Assembly (NCBI GenBank): GCA_937925095.1
Contig: CALEXX010000042.1
Span: forward strand, 1 to 5,350
DNA from: an uncultured Leptotrichia sp.
Lineage (GTDB): Bacteria; Fusobacteriota; Fusobacteriia; Fusobacteriales; Leptotrichiaceae
Length of the DNA stretch: 5,350 nt
Direction: 5' to 3'
Made by a program: the position numbers and the translations under genes. The notes below the pieces were generated by a model that was given only the letters and a program-made list of their open reading frames with translations, had not been told where the DNA came from and searched no databases. Below, one piece after another: positions 1-5,350 of the stretch; within the stretch, counting starts at the first letter, position 1, and each line of letters opens with the position of its first letter.

Positions 1-137
1 GTCTTTTCAAGTTTCTGATTTCCTGCAACAACTGTAATTCCTAACAATTCAATTTTTGGATTTATCGCAGCTAGCATTATTGCTACAGCATCATCATGTC
101 CAGGATCGCAATCCAGAATTATTTTTTCTTTTTGCAT
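1..137 (-). CDS. Nucleoside hydrolase (IUNH family), N-terminal fragment, cut by the left window edge
   Basis: Only the first 45 codons are present; the family is usually about 305-320 residues. The fragment opens MQKEKIILDCDPGHDDAVAI, and D9, D11, D15 and D16 form the DxDxxxDD signature that in this family binds the catalytic calcium and the ribose hydroxyls. The enzyme would hydrolyse the N-glycosidic bond of ribonucleosides in the cytoplasm, giving free base and ribose. The DCDPGHDDA version resembles the RihA/RihB (pyrimidine-leaning) and Crithidia-type enzymes more than the RihC type (DTDPGIDDA), but substrate preference cannot be fixed from 45 residues. The ATG at 137 is preceded by AAGGAGGAA (complement of 146-154) with 8-nt spacing. 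The gene follows the second permease by 17 bp with no terminator, so it is probably co-transcribed with the nucleoside transporter and acts on what that transporter brings in. Family assignment is firm; specificity is inferred. Confidence 0.9.
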   Translation of the reverse strand, partial: MQKEKIILDCDPGHDDAVAIMLAAINPKIELLGITVVAGNQKLEK

Positions 138-154
138 TTTCTATATTCCTCCTT

Positions 155-1081
155 CTATACTGCACTTCTTCTTTTCTTTATTTTTTTATACTGTCTTATC
201 ATCGAAACACTCAATATTGAAATCGTAATAATATATGGCAGCATAAGTACAAATTGGGACGGAAAACCATGAGCCTGTAATCTTGCTCCTACTGAATCTG
301 TAAATCCGAATATCAGACATCCGATAGTAGTAAAAATAGGATTTGCTCCACCAAAAAACATTGCAGCTACTCCCATAAATCCACGCCCATTTGTCATATT
401 CTCAGTAAAAAGGTTTGAATATCCTAAGGACAGATGAGCTCCTGCAAGTCCTCCTATTACTCCTGAAATCAGTATCACTTGAAATTTTCTTTTATATACA
501 TCTATTCCTGCAGTCTTCGCAGCTTCAGGATTTAAACCTATACTTCTTGTTCTAAGCCCCCAGACAGTTTTATAAAGTAAAAACCATAAAAGTATTATTA
601 AAGGTATACTTAAAATTTCAAACAATGAATAATCATTGAAAAGGCTATTCAATATTTTATTTCCTTCAAATATTTTCAGATGAATTTTTGGTATTGAGAC
701 ATTGTCTTTTAATGTAAAACTTCCTGAAACTCCCAATAACTGCTGTAATAAAAATCTTGTCAATGCCAAAACTAATAAGTTAATGACAGTACCTACCGCA
801 AATATATCACCTTTATATTTTAAATGTGCTACTCCCATAATTGCCGCTATGATTACACCAGCCACTACTGCAGCTATTACCGCCAGTATCCAGCTCCCTG
901 TTATAAAACATACATAAACTGCTATAAATGCTCCCATCAGCATTATTCCTTCTACTCCGACATTCAGTATATCAGCCTGTTGAGTTATAACAGCTGAAAA
1001 AGCGGCCAGAAGGATTGGTGTAGTCGCTCTAATAGTTGCATGAATAATGGTATAGTCTACTATTGAAAAAATCTTATTCAT
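155..1081 (-). CDS. nupQ: ABC transporter permease, nucleoside (BMP/Nup) type, second membrane subunit
   Basis: A 308-residue integral membrane protein of the BPD_transp_2 family (PF02653), close in length to B. subtilis NupQ/YufQ and Lactococcus NupC. It would form half of the membrane channel of a nucleoside importer. Hydrophobic segments recur along the chain, for example at about 20-33, 44-85, 95-117, 155-172, 201-222, 234-262 and 275-295. The family motif NVGVEG is at 40-45, just before a glycine-rich helix. A charged cytoplasmic loop, WGLRTRSIGLNPEAAKTAGI, at 174-193 corresponds to the coupling region that contacts the ATPase. The C-terminus is basic (KKIKKRRSAV), consistent with a cytoplasmic end. 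The ATG at 1081 lies 2 bp after the stop of the preceding permease gene, and its ribosome binding site (AGAGGTG, complement of 1087-1093) lies inside that gene's last codons, suggesting coupled translation. The symbol is by homology; the transported nucleoside is not shown by sequence. Confidence 0.93.
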   Translation of the reverse strand: MNKIFSIVDYTIIHATIRATTPILLAAFSAVITQQADILNVGVEGIMLMGAFIAVYVCFITGSWILAVIAAVVAGVIIAAIMGVAHLKYKGDIFAVGTVINLLVLALTRFLLQQLLGVSGSFTLKDNVSIPKIHLKIFEGNKILNSLFNDYSLFEILSIPLIILLWFLLYKTVWGLRTRSIGLNPEAAKTAGIDVYKRKFQVILISGVIGGLAGAHLSLGYSNLFTENMTNGRGFMGVAAMFFGGANPIFTTIGCLIFGFTDSVGARLQAHGFPSQFVLMLPYIITISILSVSMIRQYKKIKKRRSAV

Positions 1082-1083
1082 AA

Positions 1084-2127
1084 CTACACCTCTTTCCCTT
1101 TTTTAATTTTTTTTCTGATTTCAAACAGTTTTTCCATTGTTACTAGTAAAATGAATACTGCTATAATTATATCTATAAGAGATTTTGGAATACCTGTATG
1201 TCTTTCCAGTCCTAATGAACCTGATTTCAAAGCAGCAATGAACAGGCTTAAAAATGGTAATGCCACTATGCTTCCTTTAGCAATTAATGCTGCCAGCATA
1301 CCGTCAAATGCAATATTTGAAGAAAAATTATCTAGGAATACACCATAAATACCCATAACTTCGATAGCTCCTGTCAATCCTCCTATTGCACCACTTAACA
1401 TCATTCCTGTTACCATTATTCTTTTTGATTTTATTCCTACATATTCTGAGAAATGTGGATTCATTCCTGTAGAACGTATTTTAAATCCTAATTTTGTTTT
1501 TTTAAACAGATAATACACTAAAATACATACTATTATTGCTATAAATATACCTGCATTAGCTCTGCTCGGTTTCAATATTTTCATAAGTGCTGCACTTTTT
1601 TCAATAGGTTTAGTCTGAGAGATTCCTGTTTTACCTGATAAAGGTCCGCTTACTAGATATGAAGTTATGTATATTGCTACATAGTTCATCAAAATTGTTA
1701 CACATACTTCATTCACATTATAGAAAGCTTTTAAAAAACCGGGAATAAATGCCCATAATGCCCCTACAATCATCGCCACCAAAAAGCATATCAGTATATG
1801 AAATAAAGATGGCATTCCTTTTAATGTATATCCTACATATGCCGCAGCTATAGCACCTAAGTAAAGTTCTCCTTCCACACCTACATTGAAAACGCCAACA
1901 CGTGATGACACAATAAAAGCCAGACCTGTCAGTAGCAGAGGGACAAACTTTTCAATTGTTGTTCCAAGGTTAAAATTCCCTATAAAAGCACTTTTAAATA
2001 ACTGCGCATACACTTCAAAAGGATTTTCCCCCATAAATGCCATAACTATTCCACTCAATACAATGCAGACTATTATAGAAAATAAGACACTTAGATATTT
2101 ACTGTTCATTATCTTTTTATATAACAT
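1084..2127 (-). CDS. nupP: ABC transporter permease, nucleoside (BMP/Nup) type, first membrane subunit
   Basis: A 347-residue integral membrane protein of the BPD_transp_2 family, matching the length of B. subtilis NupP/YufP and Lactococcus NupB. It would pair with the shorter permease encoded just downstream to form a heterodimeric channel. A hydrophobic first helix (about 12-32) is followed by an extracytoplasmic stretch (about 33-60). The hallmark NVGVEG is at 81-86, inside SSRVGVFNVGVEGELYLGA. NVNEVCVTILMNYVA at 137-151 and the charged coupling loop LGFKIRSTGMNPHFSEYVGI at 213-232 are also typical. The C-terminus is strongly basic. The chosen ATG at 2127 overlaps the 3' end of the ATPase gene by 11 bp in another frame and has GGAGGTAA upstream (complement of 2136-2143, about 11 nt from GGAGG to the start). 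The next in-frame ATG (codon 7, 2109) has no Shine-Dalgarno sequence. The overlap implies translational coupling with the ATPase. Confidence 0.93.
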   Translation of the reverse strand: MLYKKIMNSKYLSVLFSIIVCIVLSGIVMAFMGENPFEVYAQLFKSAFIGNFNLGTTIEKFVPLLLTGLAFIVSSRVGVFNVGVEGELYLGAIAAAYVGYTLKGMPSLFHILICFLVAMIVGALWAFIPGFLKAFYNVNEVCVTILMNYVAIYITSYLVSGPLSGKTGISQTKPIEKSAALMKILKPSRANAGIFIAIIVCILVYYLFKKTKLGFKIRSTGMNPHFSEYVGIKSKRIMVTGMMLSGAIGGLTGAIEVMGIYGVFLDNFSSNIAFDGMLAALIAKGSIVALPFLSLFIAALKSGSLGLERHTGIPKSLIDIIIAVFILLVTMEKLFEIRKKIKKGKEV

Positions 2128-3640
2128 CTTTTTCTTTACCTCCGGTCATTAAAAATCCTACATTTTCTTCATTTGCATTTTTCGAATCCAAGTCTCCTAC
2201 TATTTTTCCTTCGTACATCACGAGAATTCTATCTGACAATGTCAATATTTCTTCCAATTCTGCAGAAATAAGTAAAACACCTTTATTTTTATCCCTATAT
2301 TCAACTATATTTTTTCTTATAGTTTCTATGGAACCTATATCTATTCCTCTTGTAGGCTGAGATGCAATCAGCAAATCAGTATCACTCTCTAATTCTCTTG
2401 CAACTACTATCTTCTGGGCATTTCCTCCAGAAAGGTTTTTAGTTGTAATATTAAAATTTGTAGGTCTGATATCAAATTTCTTTATTATATTCTCACAAAA
2501 TTTATTTATTTCTTTTTCTTTTAAATTAATCATACCTGAAAAAGCGTTGTCTGAAAATTTTGTAGCTATTAAGTTTTCCTTTATATTCATTTCCCTATTC
2601 AGACCCCTTTTATTTCTATCATCAGGAATATGTGCAATACCTGTTTCTCTTACAAATTTAGGTGTCTTATTTGTTATTTGTGTATCTTTGAAGTATATTT
2701 TTCCTTTTTGAACTTCCCGTAATCCCGTTATTGCCTCCACAAGTTCTTTCTGTCCGTTTCCATCAACTCCTGCTATCCCTAGTATTTCACCTCTTTTTAA
2801 TGAAAAGGACAGTCCTCTTATTTTTGATAATTCTCTGTCACTTGGAACATAAATATCTTCTACTTTTAAAATAACCTCTTCTGTTTCCATTTTTTTCTTC
2901 TCTACTTCCAGCAATACTTCTCTTCCTACCATCATTTTTGCTAATTTTGCTGGTGAAGTATCTTCTTTGAGTACAGTATCGATATATTTGCTATCTCTCA
3001 TTACTGTAATTCTGTCACTGATTTTCATTACTTCATTCAGTTTATGAGATATAAAAATTATTGATTTCCCAGATTTTTTTAAATTTTCTAAAATTTCAAA
3101 CAGTTTTTCAGTTTCCTGAGGTGTAAGAACAGCAGTAGGCTCATCTAAAATAAGTATATCCGCACCTCTATATAGAGTTTTTATTATTTCCACCCTTTGT
3201 GCTTCTCCAACTGATATATCCTTTATTTTTTTATTTATCTGAATATCTAAATCGTATTTTTTTACATATTCCAAGACTTTTGACTTAGCTTCATTAAAAT
3301 CAACCATGGCAATTGAATGTTTCGGTTCAAAACCAAGAATTATATTTTCGAGAACTGTCATTTCATTTACTAGCATAAATTCCTGATGGACCATACCTAT
3401 TCCGAGAGTTATTGCTTCTTTTGTAGTATAATCTTTCATCTTTTTATCATATATTTCTATATCTCCACCATCAATAGGATATATACCATACAATATTTTC
3501 ATCATTGTAGATTTTCCTGCACCGTTTTCACCAATTAATGAATGAATTTCTCCTTCAAATAAATTAAAATTTCCATTTTTTATTGCCTGAACTTCTCCAA
3601 AAGTTTTCACAATATTTGTCATCTTAATTATTTCTTTCAA
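2117..3640 (-). CDS. nupO: ABC transporter ATP-binding protein, double-NBD nucleoside (BMP/Nup, RbsA-like) type, TTG start
   Basis: A 507-residue cytoplasmic ATPase with two tandem nucleotide-binding domains, the usual size for NupO/YufO, NupA and RbsA-like proteins. It would energise nucleoside import through the two permeases encoded downstream. Domain 1 (about 5-240) looks competent: Walker A GENGAGKST at 37-45, Q-loop Q86 in HQEF, signature SVGEAQ at 143-148, Walker B ILILDEPTA at 162-170 with catalytic E167, and switch H199. Domain 2 (about 255-500) is degenerate: its P-loop is GVDGNGQKEL (291-300) without GK[ST], Walker B reads LLIASQPTRGID (423-434) with Q in place of the catalytic Glu, and the switch His is replaced by Ala (ISAELEE). 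It keeps a canonical signature, LSGGNAQK, at 403-410. Such asymmetry is normal in this family, where one of the two ATP sites carries most of the hydrolysis. The TTG start at 3640 is chosen because a strong AGGAGG lies 7 nt upstream; the ATG at codon 7 is too far from it. The gene sits 23 bp after the lipoprotein gene. Confidence 0.95.
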   Translation of the reverse strand: MKEIIKMTNIVKTFGEVQAIKNGNFNLFEGEIHSLIGENGAGKSTMMKILYGIYPIDGGDIEIYDKKMKDYTTKEAITLGIGMVHQEFMLVNEMTVLENIILGFEPKHSIAMVDFNEAKSKVLEYVKKYDLDIQINKKIKDISVGEAQRVEIIKTLYRGADILILDEPTAVLTPQETEKLFEILENLKKSGKSIIFISHKLNEVMKISDRITVMRDSKYIDTVLKEDTSPAKLAKMMVGREVLLEVEKKKMETEEVILKVEDIYVPSDRELSKIRGLSFSLKRGEILGIAGVDGNGQKELVEAITGLREVQKGKIYFKDTQITNKTPKFVRETGIAHIPDDRNKRGLNREMNIKENLIATKFSDNAFSGMINLKEKEINKFCENIIKKFDIRPTNFNITTKNLSGGNAQKIVVARELESDTDLLIASQPTRGIDIGSIETIRKNIVEYRDKNKGVLLISAELEEILTLSDRILVMYEGKIVGDLDSKNANEENVGFLMTGGKEKDVI

Positions 3641-3645
3641 AATAA

Positions 3646-3653
3646 TTCCTCCT
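3646..3653 (-). promoter_or_regulatory. Ribosome binding site deciding the TTG start of the ABC ATPase gene
   Basis: On the minus strand this reads AGGAGGAA. The AGGAGG core is 7 nt upstream of the TTG at 3640-3638, an optimal distance, but 25 nt upstream of the first in-frame ATG (3622-3620), which has no Shine-Dalgarno sequence of its own. The sequence therefore supports TTG initiation and a protein six residues longer than an ATG-only call would give. Confidence 0.8.
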
Positions 3654-3663
3654 ATTTTAGAAC

Positions 3664-4728
3664 TTATTCAACTTTAAATCCTGGATAAGACTCTACTTTT
3701 ATTTCTCCTTTTTTTATTTTTTCAGTTAATTCATTAATTTTTGCCAATATGTCTTCAGGGAATTTATCTTTTAAGGCAGTTTTCATTGTGGCCATATCTG
3801 TCAGACCTACTCCACCATTACTTGCATCCATTCTTACAATTTCTCCACCTTTAAAATTACCTTCATAAACCTGTTTTATCATATTATATGTAGCAACATC
3901 AACTCTTTTCAACATAGAAGTAAGAATGAATCCAGGATATATATCATCTTGATTTATATCAACTCCTATTGCATATTTTTTACTGTCCTTAGCTGCCTCC
4001 AATATTCCATTACCTGTATTTGAAGCTACGTTCATTACGATATCTGCTCCTTGGCTATATTGAGCAAGAGTCAGTTCTTTTCCTTTTAACGGATCATTAA
4101 AAGTTCCTGCAAATGATACCAACACTTTTGTCTGCGGATCAATGTAAGCTGCACCCTGTTTATATCCAGTCAGAAAATCCTGTAAAACAGGTATATCCAT
4201 TCCACCAACCCATCCTATTATTTTTTCTCCATTAACATTAGGAATATCTGTTTTTTGAGTAAATAATGCTGCTGCTGCACCTGCTAAGAAAGATCCCTCA
4301 TTCTGAGCAAATATAGCTGAAGAAACATTAGGTTTTTTAACTACACTATCTATAATTCCTATTTTTACATTCTTAAATTCGTCTGCATGATTGTTTACTA
4401 TATCAGTAAACTGTGATGAAATTGCCAAAACCAAATCATAACTGTCATCTGAAGCAGCTGAAACAAAGTTAGTTTCCCAATCTGATGGAACTTTAGATTC
4501 AAGAACTTTAAATTCTATTCCAAAATCCTGTTGCGCCTTTTTTAAACCTTCATAAGCAGAATCGTTAAATGATTTATCACCTAAGAAACCTGAAAATACT
4601 ACTGCAACTTTTAGTTTTTTCTTAGTGTTTCCTCCTTCATTGCTACTTTTATCATCTTTTTTATTTCCACAAGATACTAATACTAATCCAATTAATAATA
4701 ATAACGTTATTTTTAAAATTTTTTTCAT
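3664..4728 (-). CDS. nupN: BMP/PnrA-family nucleoside-binding lipoprotein of the ABC transporter
   Basis: A 354-residue solute-binding lipoprotein of the BMP family (PF02608; relatives are B. subtilis NupN, Treponema PnrA/TmpC, Lactococcus BmpA). It would capture nucleosides outside the membrane and deliver them to the permeases. The N-terminus MKKILKITLLLLIGLVLVSC is a lipoprotein signal peptide: basic n-region, hydrophobic core, and lipobox LVSC with lipidated C20. A hydrophilic linker rich in Lys, Asp, Ser, Asn and Gly (21-38) precedes the folded domain. The fold starts at LKVAVVFSGFLGDKSFNDSAYEG (39-61), whose GDKSFNDSA motif is the family ligand-site signature. IIGWVGGMDIPVLQDFLTGYKQGA (170-193) and YAIGVDINQDD (252-262) are further conserved blocks. 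The ATG at 4728 has GGAGGT 7 nt upstream. An in-frame ATG at 4770 would add 14 residues ahead of the signal peptide, lacks a Shine-Dalgarno sequence and lies within the promoter, so I reject it. The gene is first in the transporter operon. Purine versus pyrimidine preference cannot be read from sequence alone. Confidence 0.95.
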   Translation of the reverse strand: MKKILKITLLLLIGLVLVSCGNKKDDKSSNEGGNTKKKLKVAVVFSGFLGDKSFNDSAYEGLKKAQQDFGIEFKVLESKVPSDWETNFVSAASDDSYDLVLAISSQFTDIVNNHADEFKNVKIGIIDSVVKKPNVSSAIFAQNEGSFLAGAAAALFTQKTDIPNVNGEKIIGWVGGMDIPVLQDFLTGYKQGAAYIDPQTKVLVSFAGTFNDPLKGKELTLAQYSQGADIVMNVASNTGNGILEAAKDSKKYAIGVDINQDDIYPGFILTSMLKRVDVATYNMIKQVYEGNFKGGEIVRMDASNGGVGLTDMATMKTALKDKFPEDILAKINELTEKIKKGEIKVESYPGFKVE

Positions 4729-4735
4729 TTTATTT

Positions 4736-4741
4736 ACCTCC
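4736..4741 (-). promoter_or_regulatory. Ribosome binding site of the BMP lipoprotein gene
   Basis: The minus strand reads GGAGGT, 7 nt upstream of the ATG at 4728. It fixes the start so that the lipoprotein signal peptide begins at residue 1, and it excludes the upstream in-frame ATG at 4770. Confidence 0.85.
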
Positions 4742-4743
4742 AA

Positions 4744-4767
4744 ATTATAGATATTATAGATATTATA
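4744..4767. repeat. Short 9-bp tandem repeat (TATAATATC unit, about 2.7 copies) carrying three -10 boxes
   Basis: Read on the minus strand, TATAATATC is repeated twice and followed by TATAAT, so identical hexamers recur with 9-bp period. The array coincides with the -10 region of the transporter promoter. Gain or loss of a unit would leave some -10 box at 17 bp from the -35 only in certain configurations, and would shift the start site relative to the ribosome binding site. Confidence 0.75.
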
Positions 4768-4781
4768 CATGAAAGTCTCAA
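4744..4781 (-). promoter_or_regulatory. Sigma70-type promoter of the nucleoside transporter operon, with triplicated -10 box
   Basis: On the minus strand a -35 box TTGAGA (4781-4776; 4 of 6 to TTGACA at positions 1-4, plus the final A) is followed after exactly 17 bp by a perfect -10 TATAAT (4758-4753). TATAAT also occurs 9 bp upstream (4767-4762) and 9 bp downstream (4749-4744). Only the middle copy is at optimal distance from TTGAGA; the others would have 8- and 26-bp spacing. Transcription would start near 4746, giving a leader of only about 18 nt that just contains the GGAGGT site, so there is no room for a riboswitch or attenuator. The assignment rests on the sequence match only; the start site is inferred. 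Confidence 0.7.
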
Positions 4782-4803
4782 TTAAGTATTATTATTCTGT
4801 TTT

Positions 4804-4819
4804 ATGTAATCGCTTACAT
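4804..4819. promoter_or_regulatory. LacI-family operator / cre-like site
   Basis: The plus strand reads ATGTAATCGCTTACAT: two perfect 6-bp inverted arms (ATGTAA / TTACAT) around a TCGC centre with the central CG typical of LacI/CcpA-family operators. The minus-strand core TGTAAGCGATTACA fits the Gram-positive cre consensus TGWAANCGNTNWCA at every position. It lies in the gap between rbsK and the transporter gene, centred about 65 bp upstream of the predicted transcription start. A local LacI-type regulator (RbsR-like, ribose- or nucleoside-responsive) or a global CcpA-like protein could bind; no regulator gene is present in the window to decide. At this distance it could activate the main promoter, repress a weaker overlapping one, or block read-through from rbsK. 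Confidence 0.75.
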
Positions 4820-4846
4820 TTTTTGAAAAAACCAATTCCATTAGAT

Positions 4847-5350
4847 TCAACTATTTCTATGTTGTTCTAAAAATTCTTCTATTTCATCTTTTGTAGGGAT
4901 TGAACTTTGTGCACCCTGTCTTGTTACAACTATTGCTGAAACAGCAGTTGCATATTTTATTGCCTTCTCTGTATCTCCACAATCACATATTTTCATGGCA
5001 AAAGCTCCAATAAAGGAATCTCCTGCCGCAGTTGTATCTACTGCTTTTACCTTATATGCTTCATACTTATTGACATCATTATTTTTATCAAAATATACAC
5101 AACCTTTTTCACCTAATGTAAGAATAATATTTTTTATTCCGTGTTCTTCTTTTTTATGAAGTATTTTTTCAGCATATCCTTCATCGGAAATTTTTATTTC
5201 AAATATCTCTTCCATTTCAGTTTCGTTAAGTATTAAATAATCTGTGTTATGAAAAATTCTATCATTTAATTTTGTCGCAGGAGCTGGATTAAATACTGTA
5301 ATTTTATCAAGTTCCTTAGCTTTCAGAAGACAAAATTCAACTACAGAAAG
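4847..5350 (-). CDS. rbsK: Ribokinase (PfkB family), C-terminal part, cut by the right window edge
   Basis: The frame is open to the right edge and codes for the last 167 residues; typical ribokinases are about 300-310, so roughly the N-terminal 140 are missing. Ribokinase uses ATP to convert D-ribose to ribose 5-phosphate in the cytoplasm. Hallmarks in fragment numbering: NPAPA at 21-25, the NxxE motif as NETE at 42-45, LTLGEKG at 77-83, the PfkB signature VDTTAAGDSF at 104-113 with catalytic base D111, and VTRQGAQSSIP near the end (142-152), the nucleotide/monovalent-cation region. These blocks match E. coli RbsK closely (AVDTIAAGDTF, VTRKGAQPSVP), favouring ribokinase over other PfkB sugar or nucleoside kinases. 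An internal ATG at 5215 is not a start, because conserved ribokinase sequence continues upstream of it. The stop is TGA at 4849-4847. The gene is 118 bp upstream of the transporter in the same direction with no hairpin terminator between, and would consume the ribose released by the nucleoside hydrolase. Confidence 0.95.
   Translation of the reverse strand, partial: LSVVEFCLLKAKELDKITVFNPAPATKLNDRIFHNTDYLILNETEMEEIFEIKISDEGYAEKILHKKEEHGIKNIILTLGEKGCVYFDKNNDVNKYEAYKVKAVDTTAAGDSFIGAFAMKICDCGDTEKAIKYATAVSAIVVTRQGAQSSIPTKDEIEEFLEQHRNS

Noticed and set aside
702..917. Plus-strand open frame of 71 codons
   Set aside because: It lies antisense within a well-supported permease gene, has no ribosome binding site and no recognisable protein features. 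The same reasoning removes the plus-strand frames at 1151-1348 and 1886-2152.
4729..4770. In-frame upstream ATG adding 14 residues (MYNIYNIYNLEVNK) to the BMP lipoprotein
   Set aside because: No Shine-Dalgarno sequence precedes it, it lies inside the tandem TATAAT promoter array, its residues are just the repeat translated, and it would push the lipoprotein signal peptide away from the N-terminus. The ATG at 4728 has an ideal GGAGGT.
4729..4846. Purine or other riboswitch upstream of the nucleoside-binding lipoprotein gene
   Set aside because: The predicted transcript leader is about 18 nt, and the whole 118-bp gap lacks the paired stems and conserved loops of a purine aptamer. The gap is accounted for by operator, promoter and ribosome binding site.
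4800..4846. Rho-independent terminator after rbsK
   Set aside because: There is a T run on the minus strand (4831-4826 region reads as TTTTTT) but no stable GC-containing hairpin before it, so read-through into the transporter genes remains possible.
4847..5215. A stand-alone 122-codon gene starting at the ATG at 5215
   Set aside because: The same frame stays open to the right edge and encodes conserved ribokinase sequence (NPAPA, NETE) upstream of that ATG, so it is the tail of rbsK and not a small or truncated gene.
1..5350. Mobile element, CRISPR array, defence system or other undescribed system
   Set aside because: All coding space belongs to one conventional nucleoside uptake and catabolism cluster with uniform base composition. 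There are no transposase-like frames, spaced direct repeats, terminal inverted repeats or tRNA-like sequences.

Overview
The window is AT-rich (by eye about 30% G+C), and every real gene lies on the minus strand, so genes are read from right to left. Strong AGGAGG-type ribosome binding sites, a Lys/Ile-rich proteome and a lipobox-bearing binding protein fit a low-GC anaerobe or fermenter. Fusobacteriota (Leptotrichia/Fusobacterium-like) is my best guess and a Clostridia-like Bacillota is the alternative. No marker gene settles this.

Layout in transcription order: (1) 5350-4847, the C-terminal half of a ribokinase (rbsK), whose start lies off the right edge. (2) 4846-4729, a 118-bp regulatory gap holding a 16-bp LacI/CcpA-type operator (core TGTAAGCGATTACA) and a sigma70-type promoter whose TATAAT box is repeated three times at 9-bp intervals. 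(3) 4728-3664, a BMP/PnrA-family nucleoside-binding lipoprotein. (4) 3640-2117, a double-domain ABC ATPase with a TTG start. (5) 2127-1084 and (6) 1081-155, two BPD_transp_2 permeases. (7) 137-1, the N-terminus of an inosine/uridine-type nucleoside hydrolase that runs off the left edge. Genes 3 to 7 are separated by at most 23 bp or overlap, each has its own Shine-Dalgarno sequence, and no terminator is visible between them, so they look like one operon.

Together the genes form a nucleoside uptake and catabolism unit. The lipoprotein captures a nucleoside, the ATPase and two permeases (NupNOPQ / BmpA-NupABC type) import it, the hydrolase splits it into free base and ribose, and ribokinase makes ribose 5-phosphate for the pentose phosphate pathway or nucleotide synthesis. 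The LacI-type operator between rbsK and the transporter suggests control by ribose/nucleoside availability or by carbon catabolite status.

I found no mobile element, CRISPR array, RNA gene or undescribed system. The most interesting parts are the operator/promoter region and the linkage of transporter, hydrolase and kinase.
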